From a virus: a DNA stretch of 54,299 bases. The position numbers and the translations under genes are program-made. The DNA lies in the IMG/VR virus record IMGVR_UViG_3300034101_001509, positions 1 to 54,299 of that record. One strand, written 5' to 3'. Shown here piece after piece: positions 7,032-14,508 of this stretch. The notes beneath the pieces were generated by a model that ran no database searches, was not told the origin of the DNA, and saw only the letters and a program-made list of their open reading frames with translations. Positions within the stretch are counted from its first letter, which is position 1, and each line of letters begins with the position of its first letter.

Positions 7032-8759
7032 TTAGATATTTATCATTTTACTAAAATTATTCTTCTTTTCAAAAGAAACAACAGTAGAAAACTTATCAAC
7101 TAGTTGATCTGCCTTATGACTTATAACATAAACATTTGCTTTATCACTTATGACTTTTAATAATTTCATAAGTTCATCCATGCCGACAGAATCAAGAGAA
7201 GAATCAAAAACTTCATCTAGAATAAGAAGATTACAATTTATACTATTCTTTAATCTGGCAATCTCTCTCCATGCTAATAGAAGTGCCAGATCAATACGCA
7301 TCTTTTCACCTTCGCTAAAATTCATATAACTAAAATCATCTCTATGCCTAGACTTTATTTGTTCATTAAATTCTTCGTCTAAATTAAACTGTACAAAGAA
7401 ATCCATAGAAGATAAAAACTTATTAATAAATTTATTCATATGTGGAAGATAATATTTGATAATTTTGGTCTTAACTCCACCATCGCGGAGAAGATCATTC
7501 GCAAATTCATGATACATTAAATCTTCAGAATGTTCTTTTCTTTCGCTTTCTAATATTTCTAATCCACCCTGTAATGAAATAAGTTTATTTTTTTCTACTT
7601 CTATATCACCAACCAATGATGATTTATTCATAGAAGATTCTATCCGTTTAATTTCTTTTTCGTGCGCTTGTATTTCACTTTCAATTCGATTTCTTTCTAT
7701 TAATAACCTTCTCGTTTCAGTCAATGCTTTTTCAAGTTGTTCAATAAAATTTTCTTTATCTTGAATTGTTTCTTTTCCCTGAAAAATAGATTCATCTATG
7801 TTTGAAATTTCAAGATTTGTAGAAAGAATTTTTTGTTTTTTTATCTTTTCATCTAACTGCTGAGAACATACAGGGCAGTTTTGATTTTCCTTAAAGAATA
7901 TAATTTCTTTTTCTTTTTGTTTCTTTTGCGATTCGATAGAGGCGAGTTTCTTTTCTATTTCTTTAACTTTATCTCTTTGATCTTTCAATCTACTTATTGA
8001 ATTATCAATATCATCTTGAGAGTATATGGTCAAACCAGAAGCATATAGATTACTTTTTAAATCATTACAAATAGATTGAAGTTCATTTATGCGATCTAAC
8101 TTATCCTGATTATCTTCGTTATTTTTCTTCTCAAGCGTTGAAATAAAACTTATTTGAGTATTGATTTTATTCTTTTCAATTTCTATTTTAGTATTAAATT
8201 CTTTTATATTTTCTCTAAGAGAAAGAATTTTTCCTTTTAATACAGCATTCATAGTACTAAAAATATTAATATCAAGAATATTTTCAATAACAGATCTGCG
8301 ATCAGCGGCAGATAACTGCATAAATGGAATGAAAGATGAACTACCAAGAATTACAACTTGAGTGAATGTCTTGTAATTCATCTTTAAAATTTGTTGTTCT
8401 AGTACTTCTTGGTAATCTAAACTTTTAGCATCTTGATTTAGCAGATCACCATTTTTATAGATTTCAAATAAACGAGGATTAATTCCTCGTCTAACCATAA
8501 ATTTGTCTTGTCCCTTACTGAATTCTATTTCTACTAAACATGCTTTTTCATTAACAGAATTTACAAGTTGAGGAATGTTAATTTTTCTAAATGGTTTTCC
8601 AAATAAAGCAAATGTAATAGAATCAAGAAAGGCAAAAGACTTTCCACTTCCATTGTTTCCACAAATTAACGTTGTATTATTTTGGTCAAGGATAATTTCT
8701 GTAATATTATTTCCAAATGATCCAAAATTCTTAAATCTTACTTTATGAAATTTAATCAT
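7032..8759 (-). CDS. 46: gp46 recombination exonuclease subunit (Rad50/SMC-like ATPase)
   Basis: 575 residues (T4 gp46 is 560). Walker A GNNGSGKS at 34-41; long coiled-coil arms at about 170-290 and 305-415 around a zinc-hook CPVC at 295-298; ABC signature FSEGEKMRID at 481-490; Walker B LLILDEVFD at 511-519; and an H-loop ISHKADQ near 547-553. With gp47 it forms the Mre11/Rad50-type nuclease that resects ends for recombination-dependent replication and helps degrade host DNA. Unlike T4, gene 46 is separated from gene 47 by a SET-domain gene, to which it is joined by an ATGA overlap. Confidence 0.95.
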   Translation of the reverse strand: MIKFHKVRFKNFGSFGNNITEIILDQNNTTLICGNNGSGKSFAFLDSITFALFGKPFRKINIPQLVNSVNEKACLVEIEFSKGQDKFMVRRGINPRLFEIYKNGDLLNQDAKSLDYQEVLEQQILKMNYKTFTQVVILGSSSFIPFMQLSAADRRSVIENILDINIFSTMNAVLKGKILSLRENIKEFNTKIEIEKNKINTQISFISTLEKKNNEDNQDKLDRINELQSICNDLKSNLYASGLTIYSQDDIDNSISRLKDQRDKVKEIEKKLASIESQKKQKEKEIIFFKENQNCPVCSQQLDEKIKKQKILSTNLEISNIDESIFQGKETIQDKENFIEQLEKALTETRRLLIERNRIESEIQAHEKEIKRIESSMNKSSLVGDIEVEKNKLISLQGGLEILESERKEHSEDLMYHEFANDLLRDGGVKTKIIKYYLPHMNKFINKFLSSMDFFVQFNLDEEFNEQIKSRHRDDFSYMNFSEGEKMRIDLALLLAWREIARLKNSINCNLLILDEVFDSSLDSVGMDELMKLLKVISDKANVYVISHKADQLVDKFSTVVSFEKKNNFSKMINI

Positions 8760-9484
8760 GTTATAGACCGAGTTTTGAATTCTATATTCTCGTTGTTTCC
8801 TTTAATTACTTCAGGAATAGATTCTGTTGGTTTTGATCCACAAGGTTTATTAGATGTAAACGATCCACCATTATGTAATTCAGATATATCATTTCTTTTA
8901 TCTAATTTATTTTGTCTATTTAAAGTTTTTGTATATTCTTGCCCATAATAACAGGTAATTTCTTCATCTTGTTTAATATCCTTTAACGCAATCATTCGAA
9001 CTCGTCGGAATGGTTTTTCCAACATCATATGTGCGTTTGGACTATCCGAATGATTATACATCATGATATAACCAGGAGCAATGAACAAAGTTTTACCATT
9101 TTCTTTACAAATATCACAATCACATTCCCAATTATGTGAAAATTTATTCAATACCCAATCAGATACTGTTGTTTCGGTTGTATCTAATAAAATAACAAAA
9201 GTTTCCTCTATAGTATCTCCAATTCGATAATCTCTAGAAGCAAATACTCCATATCCATAACTTTTAGATTTTTTAAGATAAACACTTGTTGGAGAAAATT
9301 GTTCTGGTAAAGAAAACCTAGAACTAGAACCATTTTGTACAAGATATCCATAATAATGTGAATGTGAATTTCTTTTAATTAAACCATCAGATTGTAATTC
9401 TATTTTTTTATTTTCTTCTAGAATTGTTTCTTCTGTTTTAATATTAAAATTAATATTTTTAGAATTTTCAATTTCAGGAATCAT
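8756..9484 (-). CDS. SET-domain protein (putative lysine methyltransferase)
   Basis: 242 residues. The middle carries the three landmarks of a SET domain: YGYGVFASRD (76-85), the SAM/pseudoknot motif MYNHSDSPNAH (142-152, canonical NHxxxPN) and DEEITCYYG (173-181) with the catalytic-position tyrosines. Cysteines 121, 123 and 126 (CDCDIC), just before the NH motif, could bind a metal. The first 65 and last 55 residues are Asn/Ser-rich and look disordered. The gene overlaps gene 47 upstream and gene 46 downstream by four bases each, so all three should be co-translated. By family it would methylate lysines of a phage or host protein; the substrate is unknown. No comparable gene occurs between T4 46 and 47. 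Confidence 0.82.
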   Translation of the reverse strand: MIPEIENSKNINFNIKTEETILEENKKIELQSDGLIKRNSHSHYYGYLVQNGSSSRFSLPEQFSPTSVYLKKSKSYGYGVFASRDYRIGDTIEETFVILLDTTETTVSDWVLNKFSHNWECDCDICKENGKTLFIAPGYIMMYNHSDSPNAHMMLEKPFRRVRMIALKDIKQDEEITCYYGQEYTKTLNRQNKLDKRNDISELHNGGSFTSNKPCGSKPTESIPEVIKGNNENIEFKTRSIT

Positions 9485-10539
9485 ATAGTTAAACTTTCCA
9501 TATATAAATCTTTGATTAAAGTTTTTAACTTTACTTTATCAATATCTCTTTCAATAGCGTCAATTTCTCTGCCAATAATACTAATTGTATCTTCTGTTTC
9601 ACAAAAATCAACTGTGTTATTTTTTTCAAGATGATCTTCGACTACAGAAAGATCTTGAATACCCTTTCCCCATAAAGCATCGATAAATTTATCAAATACT
9701 TCTTGTTTATTTTTAATACGAATTGTAATGCGTACAAATCCACCCTTTAAATTTGTTTCATTTATAAATTTTGCAATACGTTTAATTTCATCCGCAGAAG
9801 AATCGTCATAAACAAAAATATGAAATATATTGTTATTATTTTGTATAAATTCCATTTCATCGGTTTTTGTGTCATAGACGTGGAATCCTTTTGTGGAATG
9901 AACATCAGAAAAATTCATTTGATATTGTGTTCCAAGATAATGAATATTTCCTTCAGATTGTTTGATATGAAAATGACCAGAGAGCACCCGATCAAATCTA
10001 GAGAATACAGATATGTTAAAACCTCCCTGATGTTTAACTCCAGGGATTACTTGAAACCCTACAATTTCGAAATGTCCACCAATCATTCTACATGAACAAT
10101 TTGTTATAAAGTTTAAAACTTCTTGTTCATTCTCTTTTGTCACCCAAGGTATTAAACCAAAACAAAAATCATCAAACTTTAAGGTTGTTGGATTTTCATA
10201 AATTTTAATCATTTTATACTTATCATCAATTAATTCTTTTAAAGAATTTAAATTATTTGTATTTTTGTAATAAGTATCATGATTTCCAATTGTTATGTGT
10301 AATTGGATTTGATTTTCTTCAAACTTTGATATTACCCTTTTTCTTACTTGAGATAGAGTATTAAAATTAATATATTTTCTTCTATCGAAAAAATCTCCTA
10401 AGTGAATAACATTTTTTATATTATTCTCTAAAAGAAAAGGAATAAATTGATTTTCAATAAAACTTATTGCGTTTTCTAAAAAGAAAGGAGAATCATTACG
10501 ACAACCAAAATGAGTATCACAAAGAAATGCTATTTTCAC
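9481..10539 (-). CDS. 47: gp47 recombination nuclease subunit (Mre11-like)
   Basis: 352 residues (T4 gp47 is 339). It has the calcineurin-like phosphoesterase motifs in order: CDTHFG (7-12, D8 and H10), HLGDFFDRR (46-54), GNHD (85-88) and later GGHFE and SGHFHI for the remaining metal-binding histidines. It provides the nuclease active site of the 46/47 complex. The start is a GTG that overlaps the gene 55 stop by four bases (GTGA); no upstream ATG fits better. The downstream neighbour is the SET gene rather than gene 46. Confidence 0.94.
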   Translation of the reverse strand: MKIAFLCDTHFGCRNDSPFFLENAISFIENQFIPFLLENNIKNVIHLGDFFDRRKYINFNTLSQVRKRVISKFEENQIQLHITIGNHDTYYKNTNNLNSLKELIDDKYKMIKIYENPTTLKFDDFCFGLIPWVTKENEQEVLNFITNCSCRMIGGHFEIVGFQVIPGVKHQGGFNISVFSRFDRVLSGHFHIKQSEGNIHYLGTQYQMNFSDVHSTKGFHVYDTKTDEMEFIQNNNNIFHIFVYDDSSADEIKRIAKFINETNLKGGFVRITIRIKNKQEVFDKFIDALWGKGIQDLSVVEDHLEKNNTVDFCETEDTISIIGREIDAIERDIDKVKLKTLIKDLYMESLTI

Positions 10540-11093
10540 TTACGCTTCCTTCTTTTTCTTTTTTTCTTTTTTGGTTCTAATTTATCAACATCAGTTTCCG
10601 TTAATGAAAAATGTTTTTGTAAAAATTCTGTATAAGTTCCAGCATCTGATTCTTTTTTTAACCACTCTATGAATTTTCCATCAACATCTTTCATTTGTAA
10701 ACACTTATATTTAATAAATGCTTGCTTTTTTTCTTTTTCTATTCTGCGTAAAAAAGCATAATAAATTATTTGAGTAAAATATGAAAATGGATTTGTTGAC
10801 TTATTTGGGTCAAAGTTATGAGCATATAGAATACAATTCTCTACACCATCCCCAATCATATCCTCTCGAAATGGATAATTTATAAAGTTTGGACGATGTG
10901 ATAAATGTTCAGCAATTTTTAAAAAAGATTCAGCAATATAATCAGTCACTGGTGGTTTCTTTTCACCACACTCTTCTGCTTCCTTTACTGTCTTTTTCCA
11001 TTCAATCATAGACTTACAAAATTTTTGATTATCGATGTAATGTCTTAAAGATTTTAATTCTTTTTCTATGATCTCATCATCTTCTTTTTTCAT
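10536..11093 (-). CDS. 55: gp55 late-transcription sigma factor
   Basis: 185 residues from the ATG at 11093, the same length as T4 gp55. A TTG frame reaching 11114 has no ribosome site, while GAGG lies 8 bases before the ATG. IAEHLSHRPNFINYPFREDMIGDGVENCI aligns with the T4 region LAEGLSKRFNFSGY...EMIADGIEASI, and HNFDPNKSTNPFSYFTQIIYYAFLRRIEKEKK with the T4 NFDETKYKNPHAYITQ segment: sigma-70 region 2-like helices. gp55 recruits host RNA polymerase to TATAAATA elements together with gp33 and the clamp. The lysine/arginine-rich tail (KKKKRKRRKRK) is unlike T4. A sigma70-type promoter precedes it. Confidence 0.93.
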   Translation of the reverse strand: MKKEDDEIIEKELKSLRHYIDNQKFCKSMIEWKKTVKEAEECGEKKPPVTDYIAESFLKIAEHLSHRPNFINYPFREDMIGDGVENCILYAHNFDPNKSTNPFSYFTQIIYYAFLRRIEKEKKQAFIKYKCLQMKDVDGKFIEWLKKESDAGTYTEFLQKHFSLTETDVDKLEPKKKKRKRRKRK

Positions 11094-11114
11094 ACAATTC
11101 CTCTTCTTTTCCAA

Positions 11115-11142
11115 AGTATAGCATATCTAAACATCTTTTCAA
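11115..11142 (-). promoter_or_regulatory. Sigma70-like promoter for gene 55
   Basis: The minus strand has TTGAAA (11142-11137), 16 bases, then TATACT (11120-11115) preceded by TGC, giving an extended -10. It lies just upstream of the gene 55 start and would give a leader of roughly 15 bases with GAGG. This is typical of an early or middle host-polymerase promoter. Confidence 0.55.
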
Positions 11143-11181
11143 GTGTTTGTATGCCTTTTTATAAAAATCAGAAATTAGGGC

Positions 11182-11211
11182 TTGACAAGATTTTGTCATG
11201 TTGTGTATAAT
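11182..11211 (+). promoter_or_regulatory. Near-consensus sigma70 promoter pointing against the genes
   Basis: On the plus strand TTGACA (11182-11187), an 18-base spacer and TATAAT (11206-11211) form a consensus host promoter. A transcript would run antisense into the Sm-like gene and uvsW. No plus-strand gene with a ribosome site follows. The -35 box is part of an inverted repeat, TGACAA-gatt-TTGTCA (11183-11198), which could be an operator or could reduce the significance of the match. Confidence 0.45.
11183..11198. repeat. Palindromic element in the gene 55 upstream region
   Basis: TGACAA and TTGTCA, separated by GATT, are perfect 6-base inverted repeats overlapping the plus-strand -35 box. 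The same site read on the minus strand provides a weak TTGTCA box, 17 bases before TTTATA. It could be a protein-binding operator for divergent promoters; no binding protein is identified. Confidence 0.5.
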
Positions 11212-11247
11212 TTCTGTGTGGGAAAAAGAAGAGATAGGCTATAATAG

Positions 11248-11943
11248 TTACTTATAGTCTTCTGAATTAGGATCTGGATTCCAATCAGTAAACTTATCTC
11301 CAAAGTCTTTACGTTCCTTTTCATCGCCAGTAAATCTATTGCGTTTTTTAACCTCTTCAATCATATCTAAAAGTACTTGAGGTTTAATTATTCCAGCTGT
11401 TATTAAATTCATAATAGATTCTGCTGGTATATACATTTGCATCATAATCATATGTCGATCAAGTTCATTTTCATCAGTCATGTCTGGTGGTAGTTCTTGT
11501 TTTGATTTTTTCTTTGCTTTTTTAGATTTTTTCTTTGGTGAACGATTTAATTGTTCTTCGAGAGCAGAAGTATTAAAAAGATCTTCTAAAAAACTAGCAA
11601 ATAATTCTGAATTATCTTTTGAATCTGTTAAATCCTTTTTAACAGCAGTTTTCATTTCATCTTTATCAAATTGATAACTTTCCATTTCATATAATTTAAT
11701 TGTGTCTTCATTTGGCACAGATTTAAATGCTACATGATCGCGCGGAATGTTAACATTTTTTTCATCAGAATTAATCAACCAATCTTGAAGAGTTGTAATG
11801 TCATATGGTCTTCCTAAAGTATCCAAACTTGAAATTGTTTTAAAAATCATAGGTTGGAATACTTTAATGTCAGATTCATTTTCTTCCAAAACCTGACATG
11901 CTAGTTCTTCGCCACTTCTAAGTTTAAGGATAGTCAAATTCAT
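11248..11943 (-). CDS. Hypothetical protein with Sm-like N-terminus
   Basis: 231 residues. The N-terminal ~60 residues (ILKLRSGEELACQVLEEN, then IKVFQPMIFKTI) have the rhythm of an LSm/SH3-like beta barrel: strand, G-E-x-hydrophobic turn, strand. A lysine-rich patch PKKKSKKAKKKSKQ lies near 134-147, followed by a helical segment rich in Met/Ile (MIMMQMYIPAESIMNLITAG). The ATG overlaps the uvsW stop by one base (TAATG). It might bind RNA or act as a structural adaptor; neither is shown. It is the last gene before the only sizeable intergenic gap. Confidence is high that it is a gene and low on function. Confidence 0.6.
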   Translation of the reverse strand: MNLTILKLRSGEELACQVLEENESDIKVFQPMIFKTISSLDTLGRPYDITTLQDWLINSDEKNVNIPRDHVAFKSVPNEDTIKLYEMESYQFDKDEMKTAVKKDLTDSKDNSELFASFLEDLFNTSALEEQLNRSPKKKSKKAKKKSKQELPPDMTDENELDRHMIMMQMYIPAESIMNLITAGIIKPQVLLDMIEEVKKRNRFTGDEKERKDFGDKFTDWNPDPNSEDYK

Positions 11944-13397
11944 TATAGTTCTCCTAACTTAATTTTTGTCTTCTTGAATGTAAACTCTTCATTAGTATAT
12001 ATGATTGTTCGCTCATCTAGATGTCGCAGAGCATGATTGCGATACTTACCCCAACTTAAATCATCTCCTAAATCAAACACTGTTACTTTTTCCTTTGTTT
12101 CTGATTTTCTTAACCCTCTCCCTATCGACTGTAATACTCTTACAACAGATTTAGAGGGGGAAGCAAAAACTATGGCATGTATGTTTTTAATATTAATACC
12201 TGTACTACACGTTCCATATGATGCCACTAGTACGCTATTATCGTGCTTATCTACTATTTTTCTTATTTGTTCTCTATCTTCTACTTCTGTTTTACCACAT
12301 ATTAAGTATGCTTCTTTTTTTCCTTGTTTTAATATATTTTGATATAAAGGAACACCATGCTTTTCTACAAAATTAAATAATACTAAAACATTGCCTTTAA
12401 TCGTAGTTGCTAAATTTGTTATAAAATTATTTCGAATATCATTCAATACTAACCATTCAATTTCTTGTTGATATTTTGCTCTTTTGATTTCCTGAATTTG
12501 ATTTGTTGGATATTGAAGTATTAAACAGTTGATATCTAATTGTGCCAAAACATCTTTGTCTATTAATTCGCGTGTTGATGTAACTTGAAATATAGAACCA
12601 AATAATCCTTCGAGTACTAGTTTATGTACTTGAGTTCCATCTAAAGTACCTGTAGTTCCTATTCTATAATCGCATTTTTTAAGTTTAGTCATTATTTTTG
12701 TTAATGATTTTGCTTTAAACAAATGTGACTCATCTCCAATTATTGCGTCAAATTGTGAAAAATATTCTTCAGATTGAGTATATAAACTCTGCCACGTTGA
12801 TATTATAACTCTACAGTCACTATTTTTTTCTTGACCACCATACACTAAATGTATATGTGAAGATATTTTTTTAGTGTTTGCGTAATCTTGAAAATCAGAA
12901 TTTAGTTGTGTAACTAGACCAGTTGTAGGAACAACAATTAATATTTTTTTCTTTGTTCTTTTCAAGAGTTCTAGCATTATAAAGTAAATGATGAGACTCT
13001 TTCCACTTCCTGTAGGAGATATTAGTAACGTTCTACGATTTGATATAGCATGTTTGACTGCTTCTATCTGGTAATCATGAGGAATGATCTCCTTGCCTCC
13101 AGAAAATACTTTAGGAAATTCTATAGGTTCTTGTTCTTTAGCAAGCGATTCTTCATATGATATTTTATATCCACGATCCGAAGCAAATGAAAGAACATAA
13201 GGAAGAAGTCCAGCATATATTTTATTTGTTAAAATATTGAAAAGACGAATCTTTCCGTCCCATCTTTTCTTTCTAAATGCTGGATTGTACTCTGAATTTG
13301 GAACTTTGAATGTAAAAAATAAAGACAACTCTTTTGCTATGCCTTTTTCACAGTCTATTTCAATATAGACAGAATCCACTGGTTTGATGTGTATCAT
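11943..13397 (-). CDS. uvsW: UvsW RNA-DNA/DNA helicase
   Basis: 484 residues (T4 UvsW is 503). An N-terminal UvsW-specific domain with FRKKRWDGKIRLFN (41-54) precedes the superfamily 2 helicase core: Walker A PTGSGKS (128-134), GDESH (221-225) as the DEAH box, GTTGTL (247-252) as motif III and QSIGRGLR (423-430) as motif VI. UvsW unwinds R-loops and branched recombination intermediates, shutting off origin replication and promoting recombination-dependent replication. The start overlaps the uvsY stop by four bases, so mediator and helicase are co-translated. Confidence 0.95.
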   Translation of the reverse strand: MIHIKPVDSVYIEIDCEKGIAKELSLFFTFKVPNSEYNPAFRKKRWDGKIRLFNILTNKIYAGLLPYVLSFASDRGYKISYEESLAKEQEPIEFPKVFSGGKEIIPHDYQIEAVKHAISNRRTLLISPTGSGKSLIIYFIMLELLKRTKKKILIVVPTTGLVTQLNSDFQDYANTKKISSHIHLVYGGQEKNSDCRVIISTWQSLYTQSEEYFSQFDAIIGDESHLFKAKSLTKIMTKLKKCDYRIGTTGTLDGTQVHKLVLEGLFGSIFQVTSTRELIDKDVLAQLDINCLILQYPTNQIQEIKRAKYQQEIEWLVLNDIRNNFITNLATTIKGNVLVLFNFVEKHGVPLYQNILKQGKKEAYLICGKTEVEDREQIRKIVDKHDNSVLVASYGTCSTGINIKNIHAIVFASPSKSVVRVLQSIGRGLRKSETKEKVTVFDLGDDLSWGKYRNHALRHLDERTIIYTNEEFTFKKTKIKLGEL

Positions 13398-13828
13398 AGA
13401 CCTTGTGAAAATTTAATCCACTCTATAGATGAACGAATATTCCAAATTTTATTTGAAATTATCTTTGCTACAGATTCAATATAATTTACTTTTTCTTTTT
13501 GTAAAAATATCTTATTTCTAAGATTGATAATATCAACATCACTATTGATAAAGCGATCAATATCTTGTTTGAGAATGTTAAGATCAAATTGTTCCCATCC
13601 TCTTTGTTTTAATTCTTCGTTTGACATTTTTCCGGAATAATATAACCATTTGTCTCTTTCAAGAATTTTTAATTTAGATTCAAAAGATTCTAAAACAAGT
13701 TTTTCATCCATCAAAATACACAAATATTTATTGTGTATCTGAGGAATTCTTGAAGCTTCATCATCTAGATGATTCGTATCAATTGCTGTGTCAAGTTCTG
13801 CTTGTGCTTTAATTTGTTCTATGTTCAT
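13394..13828 (-). CDS. uvsY: UvsY recombination mediator
   Basis: 144 residues (T4 UvsY is 137). It is an all-helical protein with the N-terminal pattern D-T-x-x-L-x-x-E-A (around 17-25), the central LYYSGKM (about 72-78, compare T4 DYYSGRG) and a C-terminal helical region. UvsY loads the UvsX recombinase onto gp32-coated single-stranded DNA. Direct adjacency to uvsW supports the assignment. UvsX itself is not in this window. There is a short AT-rich gap to the tail-tube-like gene upstream and no strong ribosome site, so expression may depend on read-through. Confidence 0.85.
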   Translation of the reverse strand: MNIEQIKAQAELDTAIDTNHLDDEASRIPQIHNKYLCILMDEKLVLESFESKLKILERDKWLYYSGKMSNEELKQRGWEQFDLNILKQDIDRFINSDVDIINLRNKIFLQKEKVNYIESVAKIISNKIWNIRSSIEWIKFSQGL

Positions 13829-13846
13829 AATATAAATTATATAATA

Positions 13847-14437
13847 TTAGGGAGTAGTTTCAAGTACTTCTATCTCATAATGAGTGTATGCGAATGTTGC
13901 TGTAGCAATTACTGGATCAGTATCAGCAGTAGAGGAATCGAATTCAATACTACTAATAAATGTTGGGTAGATATTTTTATATTTAATATTAATTATAGGT
14001 CTATATGAACTATTTAATACTAAAAGATATGCTGATGCCACTTTTTGATTTTCATTATATTTTTCTGTAGTTCCAGTATAAGAAAGACCAAGATCTTTAA
14101 TCCAATTATGAATTTCTAACCAATTTTTCATATTTTCATCAACAGCAAATCCAATTTGAAGATCCTCGTAAACATAAGAAGTTCCAGGTCTTCTTATTGA
14201 AATTCCTGTTGGATTTGATTGAATGGAAGTTCCAAAACTCAAAGATGGTATATTTGCTCGTTGACAAAAATATGTCATTGTTGGGCAGCGAGTCAAAATA
14301 AATCTAAATTTATTATTTGTTAAATTGTTATGAGTTGTTGGTTGAAAGAAATTTTCATATAGAATATCACCCGGAAGATCTCTGAGAATATTATCGGGAA
14401 TATTTTGAATGATTATTTGATCCAAGTTGTTTGGCAT
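13847..14437 (-). CDS. Tail-tube-fold protein (gp19/gp54-like paralogue)
   Basis: 196 residues. The layout matches the tube fold of T4 gp19 and gp54: an early strand KFRFILTRCPTMTYFCQRANIPSLSFG (43-69), SIRRPGTSYVYEDLQIGFAVDENMKNWLEIHNWIKDLG (80-117, the strand plus helix that contacts the next ring) and a terminal strand near ATATFAYTHYEI. It is distinct from the gp19 gene at 20.5-21.1 kb. It may be a tube initiator or terminator that caps the tube; which one cannot be told from the sequence. A TATAAATA element ends five bases before the ATG and there is no ribosome site between them. Confidence 0.65.
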   Translation of the reverse strand: MPNNLDQIIIQNIPDNILRDLPGDILYENFFQPTTHNNLTNNKFRFILTRCPTMTYFCQRANIPSLSFGTSIQSNPTGISIRRPGTSYVYEDLQIGFAVDENMKNWLEIHNWIKDLGLSYTGTTEKYNENQKVASAYLLVLNSSYRPIINIKYKNIYPTFISSIEFDSSTADTDPVIATATFAYTHYEIEVLETTP

Positions 14438-14442
14438 ATTAG

Positions 14443-14450
14443 TATTTATA
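14443..14450 (-). promoter_or_regulatory. T4-type late promoter, start codon at predicted +1
   Basis: Exact TATAAATA on the minus strand, directly after the terminator of gene 23. Five bases (CTAAT) separate it from the ATG at 14437, so with T4 spacing the transcript would begin at the A of the start codon. Confidence 0.6.
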
Positions 14451-14480
14451 AAGAAAAACCCCTGGGTTTCCCCAGGGGTT
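14450..14480 (-). terminator. Intrinsic terminator after gene 23
   Basis: On the minus strand AACCCCTGGG and CCCAGGGGTT form a perfect 10-base stem (14480-14471 and 14466-14457) closed by a GAAA tetraloop. The run TTTTCTTT follows. It stands 28 bases after the major capsid stop and would end the very abundant gene 23 transcript. Confidence 0.9.
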
Positions 14481-14508
14481 CTCTAGATTACTCATTCAGT
14501 CTTATCTA

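Noticed and set aside
11212-11330. Small plus-strand gene after the antisense promoter
   Set aside because: No ATG with a ribosome site follows the predicted start; only an RNA is possible.
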